38,640 bases of DNA from Nostoc sp. UCD121 (lineage in GTDB: Bacteria; Cyanobacteriota; Cyanobacteriia; Cyanobacteriales; Nostocaceae). This document shows, in pieces, positions 13,913-23,138 of this stretch; the stretch's first letter is position 1; every line of letters starts with the position of its first letter. The position numbers and the translations under genes were made by a program. The notes under the pieces are model-generated. The model worked only from the letters and a program-made list of their open reading frames with translations, had not been told where the DNA came from and searched no databases. The stretch covers positions 1-38,640 of the forward strand of contig NZ_JACKZS010000057.1 in the NCBI RefSeq assembly GCF_014222285.1, written 5' to 3'.

Positions 13913-14725
13913 TCAAACCCATTGAGTATCAAATGCGTCTTGCCCATTACCATAAATCAAGTTCCCGTATGAGTGCCATTTAGCTACTTCTTCGGCTTCA
14001 ATTTGGGGCGCTTGCAGAACAGCGAGATTTTCTTCTAATTGCTGCCTAGTTTTGGGGGCGGTGAGCGCCAGACGCACCCCTGGATGATTTAGTGTATAGC
14101 GATAACAGTCTGCTGCCGTAGGTAACTTTCCGTGCCAGTTGTGATGCCCTTTGAGTAACGTTCCCCAGCGCGTGCAAGTGAATGCCACCACGGGAATACT
14201 AGCTTTTTGAGCAGCAGGTAAAACGTTTTGTTCAGCCTGACGATGTGCCATATTGTAGCGGTGCATCAACACATCACACTGATGACGTTCTATCATTTCT
14301 AAAGCAATAGCTCGATTGTGTGTGGTAACTCCCACGTAGCGCACAAGTCCTTTATCTTTCCACGAATAAAGTTCACCAAGCAACGCCTGAACCTGAGCCA
14401 TGTCGTCACCAGGGGAGACATATTCAATAAAAAATACATTCACCTGCTCGACATCTAGGCGATAGCGCACAGAGTCGAGGTAAAGGCGTAAAGATTGTAT
14501 ATCTCGGTTTTCACTCCCCGTTGCCACCAAGACCTGCTCACGGTTTGTTAGCAAGAGAGATTTTAAGCCACCCAAAAAGTTTTCAGATTCCAAATTGTAA
14601 AAGAAAAAGTAATTGATTCCAGCTTCAAATGCCAACAAAACAGTTGCAGCATCTATCGACTGTTGCCCTGCCAAACCGAGAATACTTGCTGGTTGTCCTT
14701 GTAGCGTTGATAATTCCACGGTCAA
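13913..14725 (-). CDS. aldo/keto reductase-like protein, catalytic residues missing
   Basis: A 270-residue protein with the TIM-barrel layout of aldo/keto reductases: GINYFFFYN (36-44) at the place of GxNxFDTA, KGLVRYVGVTTHNRA mid-protein, and a C-terminal segment resembling the NADPH-binding and closing helices. The tetrad Asp-Tyr-Lys-His appears lost: Phe stands where Asp is expected (41), Gly in VATG where Lys is expected (70), and Glu in FFIEY where His is expected (101). It may be a non-catalytic homologue or use a different chemistry. The frame begins with TTG at 14725; a GTG two codons later is an alternative start. Confidence 0.75.
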   Translation of the reverse strand: MTVELSTLQGQPASILGLAGQQSIDAATVLLAFEAGINYFFFYNLESENFLGGLKSLLLTNREQVLVATGSENRDIQSLRLYLDSVRYRLDVEQVNVFFIEYVSPGDDMAQVQALLGELYSWKDKGLVRYVGVTTHNRAIALEMIERHQCDVLMHRYNMAHRQAEQNVLPAAQKASIPVVAFTCTRWGTLLKGHHNWHGKLPTAADCYRYTLNHPGVRLALTAPKTRQQLEENLAVLQAPQIEAEEVAKWHSYGNLIYGNGQDAFDTQWV

Positions 14726-14868
14726 CTACCCGACTTCTTACTTTGAGTGTATTACGCCAATAGGGTGCTAGTGAGGACATCATCAATGAATGTTAATTTT
14801 GGGGCGTGAGCCTCCAAATTCGGGGTCTTTCTACGGCAGGCGGTCGTCTGGTTGCATGAGCGATTTGG

Positions 14869-15036
14869 TGAAGCTGGAGCAGAACGAGCAGCGATAGCAA
14901 AAAGTCGGTATCCGGCAAGCTTGGCGTGCGAACAGAAAACGGGTTTGAGGTAGTTGATGCTGGGGTTCAAATCTTTGAAAAGAAAGCGAAAGAGCCTAAA
15001 CCAGATGTAGCGGCGGCTGAAGCTGGCGCAAGTTAA
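14869..15036 (+). pseudogene. possible gene remnant
   Basis: This frame has no start codon and begins after TGA at 14866-14868. It encodes a plausible protein tail (GFEVVDAGVQIFEKKAKEPK, then an Ala-rich end DVAAAEAGAS) and stops at 15034-15036. A second frame upstream reads RFGEAGAERAAIAKSRYPA, which suggests a frameshifted gene. No family recognised; it could be a chance frame. Confidence 0.25.
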
Positions 15037-15231
15037 TAGATGTGTCTCTTCATTCATGTTCAATGAAAGGAAGAGCGTGGATGCTAAGGCATTTGTTCAT
15101 CTTTGGGTATAAGCTGCCATTAAAGATACTTAAGGCTTTTGGAGTAGATTGAAAGAAGAATATCTTAGTGAGAGCCGCAGTTTACAATCATAAAAGCAAT
15201 TCAAAAAATTACACATTTTAACTTTGTCCGC

Positions 15232-15336
15232 ATGACAATTACGAACGATACACAGCAGTTATTAGTTAATAATCACCAGATAAGACCGACAGATCCATTA
15301 GAATATCGTGCAATTGGTCGGCTTTGGGAATACTAA
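15232..15336 (+). pseudogene. short ORF, truncated N-terminus
   Basis: A 34-codon frame MTITNDTQQLLVNNHQ...PLEYRAIGRLWEY. The start resembles the N-terminus of longer cyanobacterial proteins with a LEYRAIGLVxGRY segment (from memory). It ends abruptly where those proteins continue, so it is likely a 5' fragment left by a deletion. The giant kinase gene begins 27 bp downstream. Confidence 0.35.
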
Positions 15337-15363
15337 ATCCAGAAATTATCAAGATTTAGCAGT

Positions 15364-18300
15364 ATGCTTAACACTCTTGTCAGTATTCCTGGGTATCCCA
15401 TCAGTGAAGAACTTTACAACGGTTCCAGAACCCTAGTTTATCGCGGTTATCGAGATACTGACTCATTACCTGTAGTTATCAAGCTGCTGAAAAATCCCTA
15501 TCCCAGCTTCAGCGAACTAGTACAGTTTCGCAATCAATATACCATTGCCAAAAATCTCAACTCACCTCTAATCATCGCCACCTACAGTCTGGAAACCTAC
15601 CAAAATGGCTATGCGTTGGTGATGGAAGACTTTGGTGGAATTTCTTTAAAAGATTATTTCACCCGTGTAGAGACGCGATATATCGTGTCTCTACAGGAGT
15701 TTTTAGAGATTGCGATCGCACTCTGCAACACCTTAGATATACTCTACCGCGAGCGAATTATTCATAAAGACATCAAACCCGCCAATATTTTAATTAACCC
15801 AGAAACTAAACAAGTCAAATTAATCGACTTTAGTATTGCATCTTTACTACCACGGGAAACCCAAACACTAATCAATCCCAATGTATTAGAAGGGACACTA
15901 GCTTATATTTCCCCAGAACAAACAGGAAGGATGAATCGGGGAATTGACTACCGCACAGATTTCTATTCTTTGGGTGTGACATTCTACGAATTACTTACGG
16001 GAGAATTGCCATTTCAATCAAATGATCCAATGGAGTTGGTGCATTGTCATATTGCAAAACAACCTCCTTCAGTTATTAGAGATGAGATACCGCAGGTGAT
16101 TTCAGATATCGTCATGAAATTGATGGCAAAAAATGCGGAAGACAGATATCAGAGTGTATTGGGATTGAAGTTTGATTTGGAAAAATGTTTACATCAGCTA
16201 CAAGTTGATGGTAAATTAGATAATTTTGAGATTGCACAGAGAGATGTGTGCGATCGCTTCATCATTCCTGATAAACTCTATGGGCGAGAAGCCGAAGTAG
16301 AAACCTTACTGCAAACCTTTGAGAGAGTAAGCCTTGGTGCAACAGAAATGATGCTGGTAGCAGGTTTTTCTGGGATTGGAAAAACTGCGATTGTCAACGA
16401 GGTTCATAAACCGATTGTTAGACAACGTGGTTATTTTATCAAAGGTAAATATGACCAATTTCAACGGAATATTCCATTTTCTGCCTTTGTGCAAGCCTTC
16501 CAGGATTTAATGGGGCAATTGCTAACAGAAAGTGACGTTCAAATTCAGCAATGGAAAAATAAAATATTATCAGCAGTTGGCGAAAATGGACAGGTAATTA
16601 TTGAAGTCATCCCCGAATTATCAAAAATTATTGGTGAACAAGCACCCGCCATAGAATTATCAGGAACTGCGGCACAAAATAGATTTAATTTATTATTTCA
16701 AAAATTCACTCAAGTCTTTACCAGTGCTGAACATCCCTTAGTAATGTTCCTTGATGATTTACAATGGGCAGATTCAGCATCGCTGAAATTAATCCAGTTA
16801 TTAATGGCTGATACAAATTATCTTTTATTAATTGGTGCATACCGTGATAATGAAGTAGATCCGGGACATCCATTAATATTGACTTTGAGTGAAATTCAAA
16901 AAAACCAAGCAACGATTAATACGATTACTTTAGCACCACTGAGTCAAGTAAAAGTGAATCAATTAGTTGCTGACACACTCAAATGTCCAGAAAATTTGGC
17001 ATTGACTCTTTCTCAACTAGTATCTCAAAAAACTCAAGGCAACCCGTTTTTTGCCACTCAGTTTCTCAAAGCATTGCATCAAGAAAACCTCATTCAATTT
17101 GATTTTGATTCAGGCTTTTGGCAATGTGACATAGCACAAGTGATAACTCTTGCAGTTACAGATGATGTTGTGGCTTTCATGGGTTTTCAATTGCGAAAAT
17201 TACCACCATCAACCCAACAAGCGTTGCAGTTAGCTGCTTGTATTGGCAACCAGTTTGATTTAGCAACTTTGGCAATTGTTTCGGAAAAATCAGAGGTGGA
17301 TACGGCTGCGGATTTATGGAAGGCATTACAAGAAGGGTTAATTTTACCGATTAGTGATGTTTATAAGTTTTACCTCAGTCAAGAAACCCTTGCACATCCA
17401 TCAGAAAATCAAGAAACTGTCACCTACAAATTCTTGCACGATCGCGTCCAGCAAGCCGCCTATTCTCTAATTCCTGAAGAGCAAAAAAACGCCACTCATC
17501 TCAAAATTGGTCAATTACTACAGCAAAATTCCTCAGAGCTAGAACTTGAAGAAAAATTATTTGATATTGTCAACCATTTGAATATGGGGCAATCCCTGAT
17601 TACTCCGGTTGTAGAACGTAATGCATTAGCCCAACTCAATCTGGCGGCGGGACGTAAGGCAAAATTAGCCACTGCATATAGTGCCGCGATCGCCTATTTC
17701 ACAACTGGAATGGAATTGCTCCCCCCAGATGCTTGGCAATCCCACTATGAATTAACCCTTGCGCTCCATGAATCCACAGCAGAGGTTGCCTACTTAATTG
17801 GGCAGTTTGAACAAATGGAGGCGATCGCTAACCTTACCCTCCAACACGCCAAAACTCTCTTAGATAAAATCACCACCTACGAGACTCAGATTCAAGCATC
17901 GGTATCCCAGAATCGGTCTGTAGAATCGGTGCAGATTGCCTTGCATGTCCTCAAGCAGCTCGGTATCCAGTTGCCCAAAACCCCCACCCTACCTCAAACT
18001 TTGCTGGGGTTAGCCAAAACTAAACTGATTTTAGGGCGTAAAAACCCCTCTGACTTGCTGAATCTGCCCACCATGTCCCATCCTGAGAAATTAGCAGCGA
18101 TGCGGATTCTGACCAGTGCCACAAATGCTGCATTCTTTAGTAGTCCGGCACTATTTCCCCTGTTGATATTCCAGCAAGTAAACTTATCTGTCCAGTATGG
18201 TAATACCCCTTTATCTGCCTATGCCTATGCTTGCTATGGCACCCTTTTATGTGGCGCATTGATCGATATTGATGGCGGCTATAAATTTGGGCAGTTGGCA

Positions 18301-20862
18301 TTACAAGTTTTAGAGAAATTCAATGCTAGATATCTCCAAGCCAAAGTTTTATTTATTACGAATATTACTATTCTGTACTGGAAACAACACCTCCGCTCCA
18401 CTTTACTGGGACTTCAGAAAAGCTACCAAGTTGGTTTGGAAACTGGCGATTTAGAATATGCTGCCAACTCTGCTGCTGTACGGGGAGAAAATCTGTATTG
18501 GAGTGGACAAGAACTCTCTGATTTAGCTCAAACTCTCCGTTATTACACCGAAGTGATGAGCCAGTTGAAGCAAGATAACGTTTTGATTTTTATTAATATT
18601 TATCATCAAGTAGTGCTTAATTTAACTGGAGAATCTCCTAATCCCAGCTCTCTTGATGGTTCAGTCTATTCAGAAGCTCAGAATAGGAGCCAAGAAGCAA
18701 TAGATAATCAGACTGGGGTATTTTACTACTATCTCAATCAGACTTGTTTGAGCTATTTATTTGGTGAATTTGCCCAGGCAGTTAAACAAGCCGATATTGT
18801 TAAACAATACCTAGTTAGGGGTACATCTCTAGCTAATAATATTCCTTTCCATCTCTACGATTCCCTAGCCAGACTAGCACTATACCCTACGGCAACTAAA
18901 GTACAGCAAAAGCAAATCCTGCGCCGCGTCACTCAGAACCAGAAAAAGTTGCAAAAGTGGGCTGGCTTTGCCCCGATGAATTTGGTGCATAAATTGCATC
19001 TAATTGAGGCAGAACGGTATCGAGTTCTAGGACAATTGGCGCAAGCTCAGGAAATGTACGATCGAGCGATCGCTGGGGCCAAAGAAAATCAATACCTTAA
19101 CGAAGAAGCACTGGCAAATGAACTGGCGGCTAAATTCTATCTAGCTTGGGGCAAAGAAAAAATAGCTCAAGTATATATGCATGATGCCTATTACTGTTAC
19201 GCCCGTTGGGGAGCAAAAGCCAAAGTTGACCACTTAGAAAAATGCTACCCGCAACTACTTACTTCCGTCCTAGACCGAGAAAATACTGAGCTTAGTCGGC
19301 GTAGTATGAAAACAAGTATTCAACCCACTGAGACCATTGCTTATACCAGTCGAGGAAATCCCTCACTTCTAGATTTATCCACAATTATGAAAGCGTCTCA
19401 AGCTATTGCTGGAGAAATTGAATTAGAGAAATTACTCTCTACTTTAATGCAAGTGGTTCTGGTTAATGCTGGAGCGCAAAAGGGGACATTGATTTTGTCC
19501 AAGAATGGAAATTTATTAATTGCCGCCCAAGCTAGTCGTCAGACTGATGCCGAAGAATTAAACTGGAACTCGTTACAATTAATTCCCCTAGAGTCTAGTT
19601 CAGAAACTCCCCACAGCCTAATTTATTACGCAGCCCGAACCCAAGAAACTTTGGTATTTGATGATGTGACTGTTGATCCGCAATTTGCCCAGGATAACTA
19701 CATTAAAACCCAGCAGCCAAAAAGTGTCTTATGTTTGCCTATTATTAACCAAGGAAAACTTATAGGTTTACTCTACTTGGAAAATAATTTAATGAAAGGA
19801 GCCTTTACTGGCGATCGCTTAGAAGTTCTCAAGCTCCTCGCTACACAATCTGCTATTTCCCTAGAAAATGCTCAACTTTATCATAGTTTAGAAGAATCTA
19901 ACCAAACCTTAGAGCAGAAAGTCACCCAAAGAACGCAAGAACTCCATGACAAAAATCAGTCTTTGCGGGAAACGATCCAAGCATTAAAGCAAGCCCAGTT
20001 GCGATTAATTCAAACCGAAAAAATGTCTAGTCTAGGACAAATGGTGGCGGGAATTGCCCATGAAATTAATAATCCGATTAGCTTTATTTCAGGTAATTTA
20101 GGTCATGCCGATAGTTATACACAAGACCTCATTGATTTGGTAGAAACTTGTCAACAGGAGTTGCCCTCCTTAAATAATAAAGTGCAATCGAAGTTTCAAG
20201 AGATAGATATTGATTTTATTAAGCAAGACCTAAAAAAAATATTCGGTTCTATGCAGAATGGCAGCGCTCGCATTCGGAATTTGATCCTTTCGCTTCGCAA
20301 CTTTGCCCGCCTTGATGAGTCGGAGGTGAAATTAGTAAATATCCATGAGGGAATCGATAATACCTTAGTATTGTTACAGCATCGCCTCAATGCTCGGAGC
20401 GATGACCCAGCAATTAAAGTGATTAAAGATTATGGCAATCTACCACTGATAAGCTGCTATGCCAGTCAGTTAAATCAAGTATTTATGAATGTTCTTATTA
20501 ATGCGATCGACTCTTTGGAGTCACACTACGTGATCGATGCCTTAGAAGAATCATTAGTTACTTCTAATAAATCTGAACAAAGCAAAACTAAGCCTCTCCA
20601 AATCCATATTTATACTGAGTTAATTAACAATCAGTGGATATCAATTAGAATTGTTGATAATGGAGTGGGTATGACTGAGAAGGTACAGCAACAAATCTTC
20701 AATCCTTTTTTTACTACTAAGCCAGTTGGCAGTGGCACGGGATTGGGATTATCAATTAGTTATCAGATTATTGTAGATATGCACAAAGGAAATTTAATCT
20801 GTAATTCTACTCTAGGAAAAGGAACAGAATTTACTATCCAAATTCCTTTAAAAGCTATGTAA
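15364..20862 (+). CDS. HstK-type Ser/Thr kinase - ATPase - GAF - histidine kinase
   Basis: An 1832-residue signalling protein of the cyanobacterial HstK family. Domains in order: Ser/Thr kinase (about 10-275; K40, HKDIKPAN 134-141, and DFS 155-157 instead of the usual DFG); AAA/NACHT-like ATPase with Walker A GFSGIGKTA (about 334-342) and a DDLQWAD box; a long helical-repeat region (about 700-1300, TPR-like); GAF sensor domain (about 1340-1505); coiled coil; HisKA with phospho-acceptor His in AHEINNP (about 1566); and HATPase with DNGVGM and GTGLGL (about 1763-1793). It is soluble, with no membrane segments. It probably senses an intracellular ligand through GAF and relays by phosphorylation. 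No response regulator gene is adjacent. The start at 15364 fits the kinase fold start. Confidence 0.93.
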   Translation: MLNTLVSIPGYPISEELYNGSRTLVYRGYRDTDSLPVVIKLLKNPYPSFSELVQFRNQYTIAKNLNSPLIIATYSLETYQNGYALVMEDFGGISLKDYFTRVETRYIVSLQEFLEIAIALCNTLDILYRERIIHKDIKPANILINPETKQVKLIDFSIASLLPRETQTLINPNVLEGTLAYISPEQTGRMNRGIDYRTDFYSLGVTFYELLTGELPFQSNDPMELVHCHIAKQPPSVIRDEIPQVISDIVMKLMAKNAEDRYQSVLGLKFDLEKCLHQLQVDGKLDNFEIAQRDVCDRFIIPDKLYGREAEVETLLQTFERVSLGATEMMLVAGFSGIGKTAIVNEVHKPIVRQRGYFIKGKYDQFQRNIPFSAFVQAFQDLMGQLLTESDVQIQQWKNKILSAVGENGQVIIEVIPELSKIIGEQAPAIELSGTAAQNRFNLLFQKFTQVFTSAEHPLVMFLDDLQWADSASLKLIQLLMADTNYLLLIGAYRDNEVDPGHPLILTLSEIQKNQATINTITLAPLSQVKVNQLVADTLKCPENLALTLSQLVSQKTQGNPFFATQFLKALHQENLIQFDFDSGFWQCDIAQVITLAVTDDVVAFMGFQLRKLPPSTQQALQLAACIGNQFDLATLAIVSEKSEVDTAADLWKALQEGLILPISDVYKFYLSQETLAHPSENQETVTYKFLHDRVQQAAYSLIPEEQKNATHLKIGQLLQQNSSELELEEKLFDIVNHLNMGQSLITPVVERNALAQLNLAAGRKAKLATAYSAAIAYFTTGMELLPPDAWQSHYELTLALHESTAEVAYLIGQFEQMEAIANLTLQHAKTLLDKITTYETQIQASVSQNRSVESVQIALHVLKQLGIQLPKTPTLPQTLLGLAKTKLILGRKNPSDLLNLPTMSHPEKLAAMRILTSATNAAFFSSPALFPLLIFQQVNLSVQYGNTPLSAYAYACYGTLLCGALIDIDGGYKFGQLALQVLEKFNARYLQAKVLFITNITILYWKQHLRSTLLGLQKSYQVGLETGDLEYAANSAAVRGENLYWSGQELSDLAQTLRYYTEVMSQLKQDNVLIFINIYHQVVLNLTGESPNPSSLDGSVYSEAQNRSQEAIDNQTGVFYYYLNQTCLSYLFGEFAQAVKQADIVKQYLVRGTSLANNIPFHLYDSLARLALYPTATKVQQKQILRRVTQNQKKLQKWAGFAPMNLVHKLHLIEAERYRVLGQLAQAQEMYDRAIAGAKENQYLNEEALANELAAKFYLAWGKEKIAQVYMHDAYYCYARWGAKAKVDHLEKCYPQLLTSVLDRENTELSRRSMKTSIQPTETIAYTSRGNPSLLDLSTIMKASQAIAGEIELEKLLSTLMQVVLVNAGAQKGTLILSKNGNLLIAAQASRQTDAEELNWNSLQLIPLESSSETPHSLIYYAARTQETLVFDDVTVDPQFAQDNYIKTQQPKSVLCLPIINQGKLIGLLYLENNLMKGAFTGDRLEVLKLLATQSAISLENAQLYHSLEESNQTLEQKVTQRTQELHDKNQSLRETIQALKQAQLRLIQTEKMSSLGQMVAGIAHEINNPISFISGNLGHADSYTQDLIDLVETCQQELPSLNNKVQSKFQEIDIDFIKQDLKKIFGSMQNGSARIRNLILSLRNFARLDESEVKLVNIHEGIDNTLVLLQHRLNARSDDPAIKVIKDYGNLPLISCYASQLNQVFMNVLINAIDSLESHYVIDALEESLVTSNKSEQSKTKPLQIHIYTELINNQWISIRIVDNGVGMTEKVQQQIFNPFFTTKPVGSGTGLGLSISYQIIVDMHKGNLICNSTLGKGTEFTIQIPLKAM

Positions 20863-21504
20863 TTTCAATTACACTTTTTGACCATTTGTTTACTACCAAA
20901 GCCCAAAGACAGCTATGGAAGCGGGGGTGCTGTCGGATTGAGAATTTGAAAAAGCTGCCAATGGGAGTAAGCAATGGTTAACGGTGTAAATAGCGATTTT
21001 ATTGAAAAGTTGTTGTGAAGCGATTTTGAAGAAAAGGTAATCACCGAAGACATCCACCGATAGCTCATTGTAAGATGGGCATATATACAGAAATCCTTAT
21101 AGCGAACTCTCATTATTCAATTGTGTCCTTTTAGGCACATCAACCACATCAATTGCCCCCAGAAGGGGGTATTTTTATGGCGGTAGTGGATCTTGCGAGG
21201 TAACAATCAAATGAGCGTGGCTCACTACCATCTAAGGTAGTGTTAGGCGAACGCTAACCTAATCATCTCAAATTACGGGGACATCACAATGAATCGAGAA
21301 GAGTTTGAGGCTCTGATTACACGTAATAGCCCTTATCTGTAGCGCAACTATATATATATTGATATGACGAATGGCGATCGCCGCAGTGAGCCGCGACTTC
21401 GCAAGAACAGTGCGAGACAATGGTGACTGTAATCTTTTATAGATAAAGCTTTTAAGTCAGTAAGAACTACCATTGCTTAATTTTTGCTTATTGCTAATTC
21501 CATA
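20863..21504. other. gene-free region with hairpins and tiny ORFs
   Basis: About 640 bp without an established gene. It contains a rightward terminator-like hairpin (21154-21176), a perfect 7-bp hairpin CACTACC / GGTAGTG (21223-21242) directly followed by TTAGG / CCTAA (21243-21262), and three short ATG frames of 7, 8 and 17 codons. The last of these (21289-21342, MNREEFEALITRNSPYL) has ACGGGGA upstream. It may be the eroded leader of a lost gene or a structured RNA. Confidence 0.4.
21154..21176 (+). terminator. intrinsic terminator
   Basis: CCCCC (21156-21160), AGAA loop, GGGGG (21165-21169), then TATTTTT. It is compact and strong. It could end the transcript of the giant kinase gene 290 bp upstream, or act as an attenuator for the short ORFs that follow. 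Confidence 0.7.
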
Positions 21505-21533
21505 AAGAAAACCCTCATAATGTTTATGAGGGG
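21505..21533 (-). terminator. rbp-rpsU operon terminator
   Basis: Read on the minus strand, CCCTCATAA pairs with TTATGAGGG around a 3-nt loop and is followed by TTTTCTTT. It lies 25 bp after the rpsU stop. Confidence 0.88.
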
Positions 21534-21557
21534 ATTGATTAATATCTATGTCATTCA

Positions 21558-21746
21558 TTAAGTGCGGAAATGTCTTTTACCCTGCCTGTGCTTGGCAATT
21601 TCTTTACGCTTGCGTTTTTCTATAGGTGTTTCAAAGTGACGATGCTTCCTCATATCTGGAAAAATCCCAGCCTTGGAAACTTCTCGTTTAAATCGACGTA
21701 AGGCTGACTCAATGTGTTCATTGTCACCCACTATTATTTGGGTCAT
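21558..21746 (-). CDS. rpsU: 30S ribosomal protein S21
   Basis: A 62-residue bS21 protein, full length for cyanobacteria, starting MTQIIVGDNEHIESALRRFK with the family core SKAGIFPDMRKHRHFETP and a basic tail KRKRKEIAKHRQGK. It binds near the 3' end of 16S rRNA in the 30S subunit and helps mRNA selection at initiation. GGAGAG lies 6 nt before the ATG. It follows an RRM-protein gene on the same strand by 131 bp, an arrangement known from cyanobacterial rbp-rpsU operons, and ends at a strong terminator. Finding it on what looks like a plasmid suggests an extra copy beside a chromosomal one. Confidence 0.95.
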   Translation of the reverse strand: MTQIIVGDNEHIESALRRFKREVSKAGIFPDMRKHRHFETPIEKRKRKEIAKHRQGKRHFRT

Positions 21747-21877
21747 TATCTCTCCTGCTAAATTGACTTACTTAATGGCTGATAGTGGTAAGCCGCCCAG
21801 TTAACTAAAGTGCAAAAAAGGCAGACTCTTTGTCTGAAGAGAAAATTCGCTCTCTCTTCCTTTCAGCTTTCTTCCGC

Positions 21878-22186
21878 TTAGTAGCGGTTACGTCCACCGC
21901 CCCCACCGTACCCTCCCCGGTTCCCACCAGACGAACCTCTGTCTTCTCTGGGTTTAGCCTTATTCACTTTCAGGTCACGACCCATCCACTCAGCACCATC
22001 AAGACCCTCAATGGCAGCTGCTTCTTCTGCATCTGTTCCCATTTCTACAAATCCGAAACCGCGTAGTTGTCCTGTTTCGCGGTCAGTAGGTAGTTGAACA
22101 CGCTTTACAGTACCATATTCAGCAAAAACACCCTTAATATCATCTTCCTTAACTTCGTAAGAGAGGTTGCCTACATAAATTGACAT
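21878..22186 (-). CDS. rbp: glycine-rich RRM RNA-binding protein
   Basis: A 102-residue cyanobacterial Rbp protein. One RRM domain carries RNP2 IYVGNL (3-8) and RNP1 RGFGFVEM (42-49), followed by a short Gly-rich tail (RGGYGGGGGRNRY). Such proteins bind single-stranded RNA, are often cold-induced and influence mRNA stability or location. GGAGAT lies 4-5 nt upstream of the ATG. The long leader (to about 22300) would allow post-transcriptional control. It is the first gene of the leftward rbp-rpsU unit. Confidence 0.94.
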   Translation of the reverse strand: MSIYVGNLSYEVKEDDIKGVFAEYGTVKRVQLPTDRETGQLRGFGFVEMGTDAEEAAAIEGLDGAEWMGRDLKVNKAKPREDRGSSGGNRGGYGGGGGRNRY

Positions 22187-22396
22187 CGATTATCTCCAAA
22201 ATTATTAATGTGTAGAGATTGAAATTTCGGAGAAAAGTCTGTAAATACCAAAAGGGAAAAGCCTGTCAATACTAAAAACAAAGATACTCACCGAATTAAC
22301 TCTCCTAGTCTAGGATGACATAGAAGCCAATTCTCTGCATCCAGTAGATGGTTAATTAACCAGTGATGTAAGACTAGGTGCGATTGCCTCAGTTGG

Positions 22397-22650
22397 CTAC
22401 TCATCCATCTGGATACCCAGATTTTTGACTTGCTCTAACGCCTCTACTGCGCCAACTTCATCAACTATTCGGATAAATGCATTAGCTAATTCTTGTAACA
22501 AGTCACTGCGATCTATCTCTACCCCCTCGTCTGCCAAGTCCATCAGCACTCGATTGATCTGCCTGCTCAATTTTTTCGGAATGCGAAAAGTGGCATGGTG
22601 ATGCCTACCTCTTCAGGGGTTGCTAAATATGATATTTTTGTTTTTGTCAT
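22397..22650 (-). pseudogene. frameshifted small DNA-binding-like gene
   Basis: On the minus strand an ATG at 22650 opens MTKTKISYLATPEEVGI and soon hits a stop. A shift into another frame restores a continuous tail TFRIPKKLSRQINRVLMDLA, then DEGVEIDRSDLLQELANAFI to a TAG at 22397. The junction lies near CATCACCATGCC (about 22600). The tail has the strand-helix-helix pattern of a ribbon-helix-helix protein (FRIPKKLSRQINRV). One inserted or lost base, or a sequencing error, would explain it. No partner toxin is visible. Confidence 0.6.
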
Positions 22651-22693
22651 GATTGTTTGGTGTTCTGAAAATTGACCAAAAGAATGGGATTCA

Positions 22694-22726
22694 AGCCCCG
22701 CCCTTTAGCGTAGCGGAGGGCGGCTT
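22694..22726. repeat. left-end hairpin of IS element
   Basis: CCGCCCT (22698-22704) pairs with AGGGCGG (22717-22723), with AAG / CTT outside, enclosing TTAGCGTAGCGG. This is the type of subterminal structure bound by Y1 transposases. It overlaps the last codons of tnpA. Confidence 0.7.
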
Positions 22727-23109
22727 TGATTATTTATATACTCCTTCAATACTTCAATCGGCGCTCCTCCCACAGAACAAGCAAAATACGAAGGACTCCA
22801 CAAGTGTTCTGCGTGAGGTGAATCGGCAAACTGTTTCCGGTACATCCTTGAAGATACACCCTTGAGGTGGTTCACTAACTGAGATACAGAATATCTTGGT
22901 GGGTACTCAACCAATAAGTGAACATGGTCGCCTTCCCCGTTAACCTCAACAATAGTAAAATCCATCTTTTTTGCCACTTCAAAAAATGATTGGATTAGCA
23001 CCTCTAGCCGTTGGGCATCAAATATTTTTTTACGGTACTTGGTAACGAAGACCAAATGAGATTTAAGAGACGTAACACTGTGTTTGCCACGTCTATATTC
23101 TTTATTCAT
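22705..23109 (-). CDS. tnpA: Y1 transposase TnpA (IS200/IS605)
   Basis: A 134-residue HUH-class transposase. The HUH motif is HVH in GDHVHLLVEYPP (His62, His64) and the catalytic Tyr is Tyr124 in VLKEYINNQ. The start SLKSHLVFVTKYRKKIF is diagnostic of the family. It cuts and joins single-stranded DNA at the element ends through a 5'-phosphotyrosine intermediate, with hairpin recognition at both ends. The length is slightly shorter than usual, because the C-terminal codons run into the left-end hairpin. It is divergent from tnpB with 29 bp between the starts. Confidence 0.95.
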   Translation of the reverse strand: MNKEYRRGKHSVTSLKSHLVFVTKYRKKIFDAQRLEVLIQSFFEVAKKMDFTIVEVNGEGDHVHLLVEYPPRYSVSQLVNHLKGVSSRMYRKQFADSPHAEHLWSPSYFACSVGGAPIEVLKEYINNQSRPPLR

Positions 23110-23138
23110 AGTGGTAGACCAAATGATATAATCTTACT

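Noticed and set aside
14752..15063. 103-codon minus-strand frame
   Set aside because: Composition is not protein-like, and the plus strand holds more plausible remnants of a gene tail in the same place.
16306..16912. Minus-strand frames inside the giant kinase gene
   Set aside because: Shadows of a long, well-supported coding sequence.
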